Source of the DNA: Palleronia pelagia
GTDB taxonomy: Bacteria; Pseudomonadota; Alphaproteobacteria; Rhodobacterales; Rhodobacteraceae
Direction: 5' to 3'
Assembly (NCBI RefSeq): GCF_900110115.1
Contig: NZ_FOCM01000002.1
Coordinates: 477,912-541,911, forward strand
Length of the DNA: 64,000 nt
A program made the translations under genes and the position numbers. This document shows, piece by piece, positions 18,530 to 28,215 of this stretch; within the stretch, counting starts at the first letter, position 1; the number at the start of each line of letters is the position of its first letter. Under the pieces are notes generated by a model. The model made no database searches. It was not told where the DNA came from and saw nothing but the letters and a program-made list of their open reading frames with translations.

Positions 18530-18925
18530 GTGACAGCCTTTCCGCCCGCCTCGGATCCCTCCGCAGGCGGGTTGGACGCGTTGGACACACCCGAGATCAC
18601 CCGCCTGAAGTCCCGCGCCGATTTCCTGCGCGCCGCGCGGGCGCAGGTCGTGCGGCTCCCGGCCTTCATGCTCCAGGCCCGGCGGCGCGATGATGGCGAC
18701 GCGGCGATTCGCGTCGGGTTCACCTGCTCAAAGAAGGTCGGCAACGCCGTGGCCCGCAACCGGGCCAAGCGGCGCCTGCGCGAGATCGCGCGCCTCACCC
18801 TGCCGGACCACGGCCGGCCGGGCTGGGATTACGTCCTGATCGGTCGGCGCGACGTCACCGCCGGGGCCGATTTCGACCGGATGCGCGGCGACCTCGCCCG
18901 CGCGCTGGACAAGCTGCACCGATGA
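18530..18925 (+). CDS. rnpA: Ribonuclease P protein component
   Basis: The product of about 131 residues contains [14 protein letters not shown] and the RNA-binding signature [13 protein letters not shown], which define the RNase P protein subunit that supports tRNA 5' maturation. I place the start at the GTG at 18530, 11 bp after rpmH, giving a normal family length. A TTG inside the next 50 bp is an alternative. A longer frame starting at 18305 would overlap all of rpmH and is not credible. The stop overlaps yidD as ATGA. Confidence 0.88.
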   Translation: MTAFPPASDPSAGGLDALDTPEITRLKSRADFLRAARAQVVRLPAFMLQARRRDDGDAAIRVGFTCSKKVGNAVARNRAKRRLREIARLTLPDHGRPGWDYVLIGRRDVTAGADFDRMRGDLARALDKLHR

Positions 18926-19140
18926 CCCCGCTGGCGCGCGTGCTCTCCTGGCCGGTGCTGGCCTATCGCGCGACATTCTCGTCCTGGGTCGGCTTCAACT
19001 GCCGCTATCACCCGACCTGCTCGGCCTACGCGCTCGAGGCGCTGGAAAAGCACGGCGGCCTTCGCGGCGGCTGGCTGGCGCTGCGGCGCATCGCCCGGTG
19101 CCACCCGTTTGGCGGTTCGGGCATCGACAACGTGCCCTAG
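18922..19140 (+). CDS. yidD: Membrane protein insertion efficiency factor YidD
   Basis: The 72-residue protein has the YidD hallmark [15 protein letters not shown] and the C-terminal [14 protein letters not shown]. It assists YidC-dependent insertion of membrane proteins. Its start overlaps the rnpA stop by four bases. The apparent C-terminal run-on of the opposite-strand DUF1353 frame overlaps this gene. Confidence 0.95.
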   Translation: MTPLARVLSWPVLAYRATFSSWVGFNCRYHPTCSAYALEALEKHGGLRGGWLALRRIARCHPFGGSGIDNVP

Positions 19141-19146
19141 AAGGGC

Positions 19147-19699
19147 TCAGCGGTCCGGCACGACCAGCGGCGTTCGCAACGCGTGATCGCCAAGGTCGGC
19201 GAAGGCCCGCTCCGGATCCGCCCGGGCATAGGCGCGCGCCGAACGCTCTGAGCCCCAGGTAGATCGCCCAGCGCCGCCAGGCGCGCACCCGCGCCGCCTC
19301 CATCGCCAGGCGCATGACCTCGTCCGCGAACAGCCTGTCGCGCTCTTTCGGCGCGCGGCCCGGCAGGAAGGACCAGGCGACGTAAAGGTAGTCGTGGATG
19401 ATCGCCGCCTCCAGCCACGGCCCCACTCGGCCCACCAGCCAACGCAACCCCGGCGGCACCGATGTCAGGTCGGTCACCAGCCCGCGCGGCGCGGTCATCA
19501 CGTGGCGCCGGCCATCCACGCGGACGGCGCAGTCGAAATCGTGCTGCAACACGTAGTCGCCATCCTCGCCCAGCCGGTCGATCAGGTTGGCAACGGGCCG
19601 GATCAGGCTCAGCGGCGACAGGTACTCGAAATCGCTGACGCGGTGCCAATCGGCCGGATACGGATCGACGGGATGCGGCGGGGCGGCACGAAGCTCCAT
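19147..19699 (-). CDS. DUF1353 family protein with probable C-terminal frameshift
   Basis: The frame from 19699 (MELRAAPPHPVDPYP) encodes a DUF1353 domain: LQHDFDCAVRVDGRRH, then GLVTDLTSVPPGLRWL, then IIHDYLYV. The function is unknown; the family recurs near phage tail and roseobacter loci. After the GC run at 19231-19240 the open frame would continue into yidD to 18995 with an unlikely Arg/Pro-rich tail. The adjacent frame reads AYARADPERAFADLGDHALR and stops at 19147, just short of yidD. A 2-bp loss in the GCGCGC run restores it, so this is either a real frameshift or a sequencing error. A ribosome-binding site (AGGAGA) precedes 19699. Confidence 0.75.
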
Positions 19700-19746
19700 G
19701 GCGATCTCCTCTGGGCGGACGGTCGGAAATGGGATAATCGGCGCCC

Positions 19747-20580
19747 ATGCTGGACCATAACGACATTCACCCGCTGTTTCACGGTGCCCCAGACAGCACC
19801 GAGTTCCGCAAGCTGCGAAAGCGCATCGTGCGCCAGACCCGCGAGGCGGTCGAGCAATACGCCATGGCGCGCAAGGGCGAGCGGTGGCTGGTCTGCCTGT
19901 CGGGCGGCAAGGACAGCTACACCCTGCTGGCCGCGCTGACCGAGTTGCAGTGGCGTGGCCTGCTGCCGGTTGAGATCCTGGCCTGCAACCTCGACCAGGG
20001 CCAGCCCGGCTTCCCGGCGACGGTCCTGCCCGAGTTCCTCGAGCGTATGGGCGTGCCGCATCGGATCGAGTATCAGGACACCTATTCCATCGTCATGGAC
20101 AAGGTGCCCGAGGGGCGGACCTTCTGCGCCCTCTGCTCGCGGCTGCGGCGCGGCAACCTCTATCGCATCGCCCGCGAGGAAGGATGCAGCGCCGTCGTGC
20201 TGGGCCACCACCGCGACGACATCCTCGAGACGTTCTTCATGAACCTCTTCCACGGCGGACGGCTGGCGACCATGCCCCCGAAGCTGGTGAACGAGGAGGG
20301 CGATCTTTTCGTCCTGCGTCCGCTGGCCCACGTGGCCGAGGCCGATTGCGACCGTTTCGCGCGTGCCCTGAACTATCCCATCATCCCCTGCGACCTGTGC
20401 GGCAGTCAGGACGGGCTGCAGCGCCAGCAGGTCAAACAGATCCTCGATGGATGGGAGAAGAACAGCCCCGGCCGACGGCAGGTGATGTTCCGCGCGCTTA
20501 TGAACGCGCGCCCCTCGCATCTGCTGGATCCCAGCCTGTTCGATTTCGCAAATCTCGAAATCGAATCGAATTTGGACTAA
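19747..20580 (+). CDS. ttcA: tRNA 2-thiocytidine(32) synthetase TtcA
   Basis: The 277-residue protein has the PP-loop ATPase motif [13 protein letters not shown] (about residues 54-66) and the iron-sulfur cysteine pair [14 protein letters not shown] near 123, with a third cysteine in [10 protein letters not shown]. It thiolates cytidine 32 of certain tRNAs. It is transcribed divergently from the DUF1353 gene, with starts 47 bp apart. The length and motifs are normal. Confidence 0.95.
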   Translation: MLDHNDIHPLFHGAPDSTEFRKLRKRIVRQTREAVEQYAMARKGERWLVCLSGGKDSYTLLAALTELQWRGLLPVEILACNLDQGQPGFPATVLPEFLERMGVPHRIEYQDTYSIVMDKVPEGRTFCALCSRLRRGNLYRIAREEGCSAVVLGHHRDDILETFFMNLFHGGRLATMPPKLVNEEGDLFVLRPLAHVAEADCDRFARALNYPIIPCDLCGSQDGLQRQQVKQILDGWEKNSPGRRQVMFRALMNARPSHLLDPSLFDFANLEIESNLD

Positions 20581-20665
20581 ACCGAGAACGATTTTTCCAA
20601 TCGGTTAACCCTTCGGCCACGGCCGGTGATTACCCTGAGGCAAGTTCGAGCCTCTGAGGACAATC

Positions 20666-22192
20666 ATGATGCGTCGCACGGTGTCGTTCCTGTCGCTTGC
20701 CAGACCGCTTTCGCGGTGTCTTGCCGTCGGGCTCTGCATCGGCCTGGTCCCCGGATTCGCAATGTGGACGACCTCCGGCTTTGGCGTCTGGGCGATAGTG
20801 GCTTTCTCCGCGGTCGCAGCGCTCATGGGCACGGTGTGCGCCACCTTGATCTGGCCTCTGGGGCGACCGTTCTCACACCGGCCCACGGCCACGGCGCCAG
20901 GCGGGCCGCTTGAACCCTTCGCCAAGGCGACGAACACGGTTGAATGCGCTGCACCGGGGGCCCTCTTTCTCATCGATCACGGTTCAGCCCGCCGCGGCAG
21001 GCGCGCACCGGCAGCCCTGGATGAAGGCACCTTGCAACGCCTCTTCGGAGCTGGCGCGACCGTTTCGACCCTCCCCGGCCGACGTCACGCGGTCGCGCTT
21101 TCCCCGGGCGCGCCGACCGACACTGCGGCCCTGGTCCACCGCGCGCGCCAGGTGCTGGCCCATGCGCCAGACTGTCCGGACATGCGCATTGGTGTGCACG
21201 CCCCCGGCCGGCCGGGCGAAACGAAGCATCGCGATGCGCTGATCGGGGCCGAGCGGGCCCTGACCGCCGCCCATGCCGCCCCGGGCGGCACCATCCGCAT
21301 TGCACGCGGCGGGAGTGAAGACATGGCGCCGCCCGAACTGCGTCTTGCCGCCGATCTGGACCAAGCGTTCGAAAGTGGGCAAATTCAACCATTCTTCCAG
21401 CCCCAGGTCTCGACGGACACCGGCTTGGTCAGCGGGGCCGAAGCACTGGCGCGGTGGCGCCACCCCGATCTCGGCACGTTATCCCCACGCGATTTCATGC
21501 CCACAATCGACGCCGCCGGCCAGATGACGCGCCTGACGGACCACATGGTTCGATCCGTCCTGTCGCACCTGGCGGACTGGGATGCCGCCGGGTTGGACCT
21601 GCCCGTTGTGTCGATCAACTTTTCTCAAGCCGACCTGTCGGATCCGGAACTTCCGACGCGGATTGCCTGGGCGCTGGACGCCGCGGGGCTAGGGGCGAGT
21701 CGATTGGGGATCGAGGTGCTCGAAACCGTGGTCTCGATCGATCAGGACGACACGGTGCCACAGGTCCTGTCCCAGCTCGCGCGCATGGGCTGCCGGATCG
21801 ACCTGGACGATTTCGGCACCGGGCAAGCCTCGATCAACGCCATCCGCCGCTTCTCGGCCCGGCGGATCAAGATCGACCGCACCTTCATTCGCGGGCTGGA
21901 CCGTGATCCGGAACAGCAGGCCATGGTTGCCGCAATCGTGACCTTGGCCGACCAGCTGAAGCTCGAGGTGATGGCCGAAGGCATCGAAACCGCCGGCGAA
22001 CACAGCCGCGTGGCCGAGCTGGGTTGCAGGCACGTTCAGGGTTACGAGATTGCCCGGCCAATGAACGCGGACGCTCTGCCCGGCTGGTTGCTGCGGCACG
22101 GTCATCAGGTGCTGCACACCCCCCTGCCCGCCTCGCTTCGGCAGCTGTCGGCAGGCTTCGGCAGACGCCCCGGTGCGGCTCGTGGCCACTGA
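20666..22192 (+). CDS. EAL-domain cyclic di-GMP phosphodiesterase with degenerate GGDEF-like region
   Basis: The 508-residue protein has two N-terminal membrane segments (about residues 18-36 and 40-62). Residues 100-225 resemble a GGDEF fold, with LPGRRHAVAL where GGDEF would stand, so it is probably inactive as a cyclase. The EAL domain keeps the catalytic set: EALARWRHP, NFSQADL, GIEVLET, DDFGTGQAS, IKIDRTFIRG and EGIET. It should hydrolyse c-di-GMP at the inner membrane. It lies between ttcA and yidC, which usually have no such neighbour. Confidence 0.9.
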   Translation: MMRRTVSFLSLARPLSRCLAVGLCIGLVPGFAMWTTSGFGVWAIVAFSAVAALMGTVCATLIWPLGRPFSHRPTATAPGGPLEPFAKATNTVECAAPGALFLIDHGSARRGRRAPAALDEGTLQRLFGAGATVSTLPGRRHAVALSPGAPTDTAALVHRARQVLAHAPDCPDMRIGVHAPGRPGETKHRDALIGAERALTAAHAAPGGTIRIARGGSEDMAPPELRLAADLDQAFESGQIQPFFQPQVSTDTGLVSGAEALARWRHPDLGTLSPRDFMPTIDAAGQMTRLTDHMVRSVLSHLADWDAAGLDLPVVSINFSQADLSDPELPTRIAWALDAAGLGASRLGIEVLETVVSIDQDDTVPQVLSQLARMGCRIDLDDFGTGQASINAIRRFSARRIKIDRTFIRGLDRDPEQQAMVAAIVTLADQLKLEVMAEGIETAGEHSRVAELGCRHVQGYEIARPMNADALPGWLLRHGHQVLHTPLPASLRQLSAGFGRRPGAARGH

Positions 22193-22279
22193 GCCATGGC
22201 GCAAAACGGCTTGACCTTTCTGGCCCTGCCCTGTTGAAAGCCCGCTGACCCTTTTTCCAGCGACAGGCGTAGGTCCCTC

Positions 22280-24103
22280 ATGGACGATCAGAACAAGAAC
22301 CTCATTCTTGCGACGGTTCTGAGCTTCCTCGTGATCCTCATTTGGTTCGTGCTGTTCCCGCCCGAAGAGACGCCGGTCGACCCCAACGCGCCCGCCGTCA
22401 CCGCGACCGAGGATGGCAGCGGCACAGCGCTGCCCGACACCGCATCGGCGCCGCCCTCGGTGACGGCAGACGGCACGCAGGCCCCCGCCGCCGTCGAAGC
22501 GCCCGCCGAGGACGCGCCGCGCATCGACATCGACACGCCCGCGCTGTCCGGGTCGATCTCGCTCCAGGGCGGACGCATCGACGCGCTGGCCATGAAGCGC
22601 TATCGCGAGACGATCGACCCCGACGCCCCGATCGTCGAATTGCTGTCGCCCGTCGGCGGCCCCGATGCCTATTACGCCCTGTTCGGCTGGGCGCCGGGCG
22701 CGGCTCTGGATTATGAGGACGTGCCGGGCGCGAACACCGAGTGGCAGGTCACCAGCGAGGCCGAGCGCCTGACGCCCGAGACGCCGCTGACCCTGGAATG
22801 GCAAAGCCCCGCGGGCCTGGTCTTCGAGCGCGAGATCACGATCGACGACGACTACATGTTCACCATCCGGCAGCGCGTCACCAACAATGGCGATACCGCA
22901 CAGCGCCTCGCGCCCTATGGCACCGTCGCCCGGCATGGCGAGCCGCAGGACCTGTCGAACTTCTTCATCCTGCACGAGGGCGTCGTGCGCATGTCCGACG
23001 GCGAGCTGCAGGAGCTGGACTACGACGACCTGCCCGACCTTGACCTGGTCGAACGTGAAGCCGCCCGGGCCGACGTGATCGACGTGGCGCAGGACGGCTG
23101 GATCGGGTTCACCGACAAGTACTGGATGACCACACTGATCCCGACGCCGGGAACGCCCTTCACCTCGGTCGCGAAATACGTGGACAACGCGGATATCTAC
23201 CAGACCGAGGTGCGCCTGCCGACGGTCGAGATCGCCGCCGGCGACAGCGTCGAGACCTCGATGCAGTTGTTCGCAGGCGCCAAGGAGTGGGAAACCATCC
23301 GCGAGTACGAGGCCGACGGCATCGACGGCTTCATCGACAGCATCGACTGGGGCTGGTTCTTCTTCCTGACCAAGCCGATCTTCGCCGTGCTGCACTGGCT
23401 GAACCTGATGATCGGTAACATGGGCTGGGCGATCATCGCGCTGACGCTGCTGATCAAGGCGATCCTCCTGCCGCTGGCCTACAAGTCCTACGTCTCGATG
23501 GCGAAGATGAAGGAACTCCAGCCCGAGATGGAGAAGCTGAAAGAGCGGGCCGGCGACGACCGCCAGAAGCTCCAGCAGGGGATGATGGAGCTCTACAAGA
23601 AGGAAAAGGTGAACCCGGCCTCGGGCTGCCTGCCGATCCTCCTCCAGATCCCGATCTTCTTCTCGCTCTACAAGGTGATCTTCGTCACGCTCGAGCTGCG
23701 CCACGCGCCCTGGGTGGGCTGGATCCGCGACCTCAGCGCGCCGGACCCCAGCTCGATCCTGAACCTCTTCGGCCTGCTGCCCTGGGGCACGCCCGAGGCA
23801 GGATCGATCTTCTTCATCTTCAGCCTCGGCATCCTGCCGATCCTGCTGGGCATCTCAATGTGGCTGCAGCAGAAGCTGAACCCTGCCCCCACCGACCCGA
23901 CGCAGGCGATGATCTTCGCCTGGATGCCGTGGGTGTTCATGTTCATGCTGGGCAGCTTCGCCAGCGGGCTTGTGCTGTACTGGATCGCGAACAACACGAT
24001 CACGTTCATGCAGCAATACGCGATCATGCGCAGCCAAGGCTACAAGCCGGATGTCTTCGGCAATATCCGGTCGAGCTTTGCACGGAACAAGAAAGACGAC
24101 TGA
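22280..24103 (+). CDS. yidC: Membrane protein insertase YidC
   Basis: The 607-residue protein starts with a membrane anchor (NLILATVLSFLVILIWFVLF). It continues with a large periplasmic domain (about residues 80-350) and the conserved insertase core (LTLLIKAILLPLAYKSYVSMAKM, then NPASGCLPILLQIPIFFSLYKV). It inserts and folds inner-membrane proteins with or without SecYEG. Length and layout are those of Gram-negative YidC. It is separated from yidD by inserted genes here. Confidence 0.97.
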   Translation: MDDQNKNLILATVLSFLVILIWFVLFPPEETPVDPNAPAVTATEDGSGTALPDTASAPPSVTADGTQAPAAVEAPAEDAPRIDIDTPALSGSISLQGGRIDALAMKRYRETIDPDAPIVELLSPVGGPDAYYALFGWAPGAALDYEDVPGANTEWQVTSEAERLTPETPLTLEWQSPAGLVFEREITIDDDYMFTIRQRVTNNGDTAQRLAPYGTVARHGEPQDLSNFFILHEGVVRMSDGELQELDYDDLPDLDLVEREAARADVIDVAQDGWIGFTDKYWMTTLIPTPGTPFTSVAKYVDNADIYQTEVRLPTVEIAAGDSVETSMQLFAGAKEWETIREYEADGIDGFIDSIDWGWFFFLTKPIFAVLHWLNLMIGNMGWAIIALTLLIKAILLPLAYKSYVSMAKMKELQPEMEKLKERAGDDRQKLQQGMMELYKKEKVNPASGCLPILLQIPIFFSLYKVIFVTLELRHAPWVGWIRDLSAPDPSSILNLFGLLPWGTPEAGSIFFIFSLGILPILLGISMWLQQKLNPAPTDPTQAMIFAWMPWVFMFMLGSFASGLVLYWIANNTITFMQQYAIMRSQGYKPDVFGNIRSSFARNKKDD

Positions 24104-24147
24104 GGCGTCCTGACGCACGATGTTATCGGAACGGACTGTCTCTCTTT

Positions 24148-24164
24148 GAGTTGGATCACAACTC
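24148..24164. repeat. Inverted repeat upstream of the pentaheme cytochrome gene
   Basis: GAGTTG and CAACTC form perfect 6-bp arms around GATCA, immediately upstream of the GGAGGG ribosome-binding site for the gene at 24180. It could be an operator or a small mRNA hairpin near the ribosome site. No regulator is identifiable. Confidence 0.4.
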
Positions 24165-24179
24165 TAGGAGGGACAGCCG

Positions 24180-26012
24180 ATGCTTTCAGGCATTCTCAAT
24201 CGCAATTTCATCGTCAAATTTATCCTGACGGCAGCGGCACTTGGCATTCTGGGCGCCATCCTTGCCGTGACCCTGATTTTCACAGGCGCCATCAACCTGG
24301 CAGCGAACACCTCGGACCCGAAATGGTTCTATAATCTCGTCCACGGGACCTTCAAACGCTGGGTCGCGGTCGAGGCATACGGCATCGAGCCTCCCGAGGA
24401 CCTGGAAGACGAGGGTCGCATCGCGCTCGGCGCCCAGCATTTCGCGCAGAACTGCGTGCGCTGCCACGGCGCGCCCGGGATCGGCCAGAATCCCATGGTC
24501 CTGGCTATGAAGCCCACGCCGCAGCACCTTCCCTCGGTCATCGACCAGTTCACCGATGCCGAGCTTTACGTGATCCTGGAAAAGGGCGTGATGATGTCGG
24601 CCATGCCGGCGTGGCCCGCGCCCGATCGCCCCGACGAGATCTGGTCCACCGTCGCCTTCATCCGCCAGCTGGGCGACATGGACGCGGCCACTTACGTCGA
24701 CATGGTTTCGCCCGAGGCATCCGACGCGCCCGAGATGGAGTTCGGTCCGCTGGTCGAGGCGGAGCCGATGGATTTCTACCTCACCCGCTATCCCATGGAA
24801 GAGCACCTGTATGCCGCGCCCACCGGCGGGTTCGCCGACTATGCGTTGGCTGGCGTTCCGGTTGCGCAATGCGCGACCTGCCACGGTGCCGAAGGTGACG
24901 GCGCGCCCACCACGGGCGAGGCGCCCAACCTGACGATCCAAAGCCCCGATTACCTGTCGGCCGCCCTGCAATCCTACGCGGCGGGCGACCGTCATTCGGG
25001 CTACATGCAGGTCGTCGCCTCGCAGCTGTCGGACAGCCAGATCGACGCGCTGGCCAATTACTACGGCGACACGCTGGAGACCAAGGCGACCGTCATGGAC
25101 GAAGCGCCCGATGCCGAGGTCGTCGCACAGGGCGAGACGCTGGCCATGGTCGGCCGGCCCGAGGACGGCATCTCGGCCTGCCTTGACTGTCACGGTCGCG
25201 ATGGCACGGCCAACGCGGACGGCGTCCTGGTGCCCCGCCTCGCGGGTCAATCGCAGGTCTACATGGCGCGCCAGCTGCGGCAGTTCCGCAGCGGTGGCCG
25301 CGGTCACACGTCCACCTGGTCGCCCATGACCGGCGTTGCGCACAACCTGACCGATGCCGACATCGCCGGCGTGTCCGCCTACTTTGCCGGGCTGTCGCCG
25401 ATGGAGCCTGCGCCGCAGCAGGACGAAACGCCGCCCGCGACACCTGCCCAGGTCGAGACCGCCGAGACCCAGATTACGCAGGTCTGCAGCGAGTGCCACC
25501 AGGAGGACATGGCCGGGGCGCCGTCGGGCGAAACCCCCAACCTCACCATCCAGAACGTCGATTACATCGAGCGGCAGCTCTACGATTTCCGGTCGAACCG
25601 CCGTGACAATTCGCGGATGCACCAGACCGCGATCCGCCTGGATGACGAGCAGATCGACGCGCTGGCCATCTATCTCGACGGGATGGAGCCGCTGGTGCGC
25701 CAGCCCGAGGAGCCGGTCTCGACCGACCTCACGCTTGGCGAACAGATCGTGCGGCGCGGCCTTCCGACGGAAGACGTGCGGGCCTGCCTGACCTGCCACG
25801 CGCGCGAAAACACCGAGAACCTGCCGCAAATCCCGAACCTGCACGGCCAGAACGCGAACTATCTCGCCGCGCGGCTGGACCACTTCAAGACTGCGGAAGA
25901 CGAAGAGATCACCGACTACAGCCCGATGTGGGACATCGCGCAGAAGATGACGACCGAGCAGCTGAACGCCGCGGCGGCCTGGTTCGCCAGCCAGGAGCCG
26001 GTCGCCAAGTGA
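24180..26012 (+). CDS. Membrane-anchored pentaheme c-type cytochrome
   Basis: The 610-residue protein has an N-terminal membrane anchor (about residues 12-38) and five CxxCH haem motifs: CVRCH (92-96), CATCH (231-235), CLDCH (334-338), CSECH (436-440) and CLTCH (536-540). The spacing of about 100-140 residues suggests a string of five class I cytochrome c domains, the later ones like cytochrome c4/c553. It would be an electron carrier facing the periplasm. No oxidase, dehydrogenase or maturation gene lies beside it, so the partner is unknown. It sits between yidC and engB and ends at a strong terminator. Confidence 0.9.
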   Translation: MLSGILNRNFIVKFILTAAALGILGAILAVTLIFTGAINLAANTSDPKWFYNLVHGTFKRWVAVEAYGIEPPEDLEDEGRIALGAQHFAQNCVRCHGAPGIGQNPMVLAMKPTPQHLPSVIDQFTDAELYVILEKGVMMSAMPAWPAPDRPDEIWSTVAFIRQLGDMDAATYVDMVSPEASDAPEMEFGPLVEAEPMDFYLTRYPMEEHLYAAPTGGFADYALAGVPVAQCATCHGAEGDGAPTTGEAPNLTIQSPDYLSAALQSYAAGDRHSGYMQVVASQLSDSQIDALANYYGDTLETKATVMDEAPDAEVVAQGETLAMVGRPEDGISACLDCHGRDGTANADGVLVPRLAGQSQVYMARQLRQFRSGGRGHTSTWSPMTGVAHNLTDADIAGVSAYFAGLSPMEPAPQQDETPPATPAQVETAETQITQVCSECHQEDMAGAPSGETPNLTIQNVDYIERQLYDFRSNRRDNSRMHQTAIRLDDEQIDALAIYLDGMEPLVRQPEEPVSTDLTLGEQIVRRGLPTEDVRACLTCHARENTENLPQIPNLHGQNANYLAARLDHFKTAEDEEITDYSPMWDIAQKMTTEQLNAAAAWFASQEPVAK

Positions 26013-26021
26013 CCCGGCCCG

Positions 26022-26058
26022 GCCCCGCCCGCTTGACAAAAGCGGGCGGGGCTGTTTC
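26022..26058 (+). terminator. Terminator after the pentaheme cytochrome gene
   Basis: A 13-bp perfect stem (26022-26034 with 26040-26052) with a GACAA loop is followed by TGTTTCC. It lies 10 bp after the stop codon and separates the cytochrome from engB. Confidence 0.7.
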
Positions 26059-26111
26059 CTCCCGCCGGTGATTGCGACGGTGCCCCGCGGGGCCAAGGCA
26101 AGGACCCGGCG

Positions 26112-26756
26112 ATGCAGCTTCCCTTTCCCACAGCGACCCCGGACGACCCCGCGCTCGAACACGGGCGGCGCGTTTTCGCGGGCGAGACGACCTTCGTGAA
26201 GGGTGTCGTGGCCATGGACGGCCTGCCCCCCGACGACCGGGTCGAGATCTGCTTCGCCGGCCGGTCGAACGTCGGGAAATCCAGCCTGATCAACGCGCTG
26301 ACCGGCCGCAAGGGGCTGGCCCGGGCATCGAATACGCCGGGCCGCACGCAGGAGATCAACTTCTTCACGCTCGCGGATTTCTACATCGTCGACCTGCCCG
26401 GTTACGGCTTTGCAAACGCGCCGGTGGCGGTGGTCGAGCGCTGGCAGGCCCTGATGAAGAACTACCTGTCGGGACGCGCCAACCTGCGCCGTGCCTTCCT
26501 GCTGATCGACGCCCGCCACGGCACCAAGCCCGTGGACGACGAGATCATGGGTCTGCTCGACCGGGCCGCGGTGCCGTTCCAGGCCGTTCTCACCAAGGTC
26601 GACAAGCTCAAGCGTGGCGACCTGGACCGCGCGCTGGAGCGCACGCGCGCGACGCTGGCCCAGCACCCGGCCGCCTTCCCCGAGCTGGTGCTGACCTCGT
26701 CCGAAAAGGGCGAGGGGATCGCCGACCTGCGCGCCATCATCGCCGGCATCGACTGA
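26112..26756 (+). CDS. engB: Ribosome biogenesis GTP-binding protein EngB (YsxC/YihA)
   Basis: The 214-residue GTPase has the P-loop [16 protein letters not shown], the switch segment [12 protein letters not shown], the G3 motif DLPGYGFA and TKVDK as G4. It acts in late large-subunit assembly and division. It is followed 86 bp later by argB, a conserved alphaproteobacterial neighbour. A frame from 26072 that fuses into argB is an artefact. Confidence 0.95.
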   Translation: MQLPFPTATPDDPALEHGRRVFAGETTFVKGVVAMDGLPPDDRVEICFAGRSNVGKSSLINALTGRKGLARASNTPGRTQEINFFTLADFYIVDLPGYGFANAPVAVVERWQALMKNYLSGRANLRRAFLLIDARHGTKPVDDEIMGLLDRAAVPFQAVLTKVDKLKRGDLDRALERTRATLAQHPAAFPELVLTSSEKGEGIADLRAIIAGID

Positions 26757-26842
26757 CCCCGTCCTTTCGCGCCAGCCCGCGCAATCGGCTTGAGCGCCCC
26801 GCCCGCCCGGCTTACCAAAGGGCACTGCCTGAGAGGACACGC

Positions 26843-27715
26843 ATGACCGCCGACACCGCGCCAACCGATACCGACTGGGTGGCTACCGCCCGCACGCTGA
26901 GCCAGGCCCTGCCCCTGTTCCAGCGCTATGCCGGCGCGACCGTCGTCATCAAGCTGGGCGGGCACGCCATGGGCTCGGACGAGGCCATGCGCAGCTTTGC
27001 CCGCGACATCGTGTTGATGAGCCACGTGGGTGTGAACCCGGTGATCGTCCATGGTGGCGGCCCGATGATAAACGCCACGCTGGAGCAACAGGGCGTTGTC
27101 AGCGAATTCGTCGATGGCAAGCGCGTCACCGACGCCGCCACCATCGAGGTGGTCGAAATGGTGCTGTCCGGTCTCGTGGGCAAACGGATCGTGCAGGCCA
27201 TCAACGCCGAGGGCGGCCGCGCCATCGGGATCAGCGGCAAGGACGCGAACCTGATGATCTGCGAACAGACCGACCCCAAGCTGGGCTTCGTCGGCACGCC
27301 CGTCGAATGCAACCCGCAGTTCCTGCAATCGCTGCGCGACACCAAGACGATCCCGGTCATCGCCCCCATCGGCGCGGGGCGCAACGGCGAGACGTTCAAC
27401 GTGAACGGCGACACGGCCGCGGGCGCCATCGCCGCCGCGCTGAAGGCCGACCGCCTGTTGCTGCTGACCGACGTCGCGGGGCTGAAGGATGCCAGCGGCG
27501 ACGTGGTGAGCGAGATGACGCCCGAGGCCATCCGCCAGATGACCGCCGAAGGCGTCATCAAGGGCGGCATGATCCCCAAGACCCAGACCGCACTGGACGC
27601 CATCGACGGCGGGGTGCGCGCGGTGGTCATTCTCGACGGGCGCGCGCCCCATGCCTGCATCCTGGAGCTCTACACGGCCCAGGGCGCGGGTAGCCTGATC
27701 CGGACGCCCAGGTGA
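26843..27715 (+). CDS. argB: Acetylglutamate kinase
   Basis: The 290-residue amino-acid kinase has KLGGHAMGS at the phosphate-binding site, [15 protein letters not shown], the [15 protein letters not shown] motif and KGGMIPK near the C-terminus. It phosphorylates N-acetylglutamate in arginine biosynthesis. The start at 26843 (MTADTAPTD) is preceded by GAGAGGACACGC. Its stop overlaps the next gene's GTG start (GTGA). Confidence 0.96.
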   Translation: MTADTAPTDTDWVATARTLSQALPLFQRYAGATVVIKLGGHAMGSDEAMRSFARDIVLMSHVGVNPVIVHGGGPMINATLEQQGVVSEFVDGKRVTDAATIEVVEMVLSGLVGKRIVQAINAEGGRAIGISGKDANLMICEQTDPKLGFVGTPVECNPQFLQSLRDTKTIPVIAPIGAGRNGETFNVNGDTAAGAIAAALKADRLLLLTDVAGLKDASGDVVSEMTPEAIRQMTAEGVIKGGMIPKTQTALDAIDGGVRAVVILDGRAPHACILELYTAQGAGSLIRTPR

Positions 27716-28215
27716 GCCTGCGCCTAACCCTGATGCGGCACGCGAAGTCGGATTGGGGCGATCCCGGGCTGCCGGATCACGACAGGCCGCTGAACGCGCG
27801 CGGCCACCGCTCGGCCCTGGCCATCGGCGGCTGGCTACAGGACCGGAACGTGCGCCCCACGACGGTGCTTTTGTCCACCGCGCTGCGGGTGGCCGAGACC
27901 TGGGACGGCATCGCCCCGACCCTTCCCGATGCGGCGCCCCAGCGGCTGGAGCGGCTGTACCACGCCACGCCCGAGACCATCCTCGACTGCGTTGAGGCCC
28001 ATCCGCCGGGCGATGTCCTGGTCATCGCCCACAACCCCGGACTGGCGGCACTGGCACAATACCTGGTCGCCCAAACCCCCGACCGTGTGGAGTTCCATCG
28101 CTTTCCCACCTGCGCGACGCTGGTCCTGGATATCCCGGGCGACGACTGGACCGCCTTGGGTCCGGCTTGCGCGCGGGTCGTCGATTTCGTGGTGCCGCGC
28201 GACCTGACCGATTAA
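27712..28215 (+). CDS. Histidine phosphatase family protein (SixA-like)
   Basis: The 167-residue protein begins [16 protein letters not shown], with the RHG-type catalytic motif (RHA) and the second histidine in [12 protein letters not shown]. It resembles the SixA group, which dephosphorylates phosphohistidine on Hpt domains, but the substrate is unproven. The start is a GTG that overlaps the argB stop, so the two are translationally coupled. Its stop overlaps the stop of the convergent gene (TTAA shared). Confidence 0.9.
   Translation: MSLRLTLMRHAKSDWGDPGLPDHDRPLNARGHRSALAIGGWLQDRNVRPTTVLLSTALRVAETWDGIAPTLPDAAPQRLERLYHATPETILDCVEAHPPGDVLVIAHNPGLAALAQYLVAQTPDRVEFHRFPTCATLVLDIPGDDWTALGPACARVVDFVVPRDLTD

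Noticed and set aside
18995..19146. C-terminal continuation of the DUF1353 frame across yidD
   Set aside because: The residues are Arg/Pro-rich and antisense to yidD, while an adjacent frame gives a plausible end at 19147.
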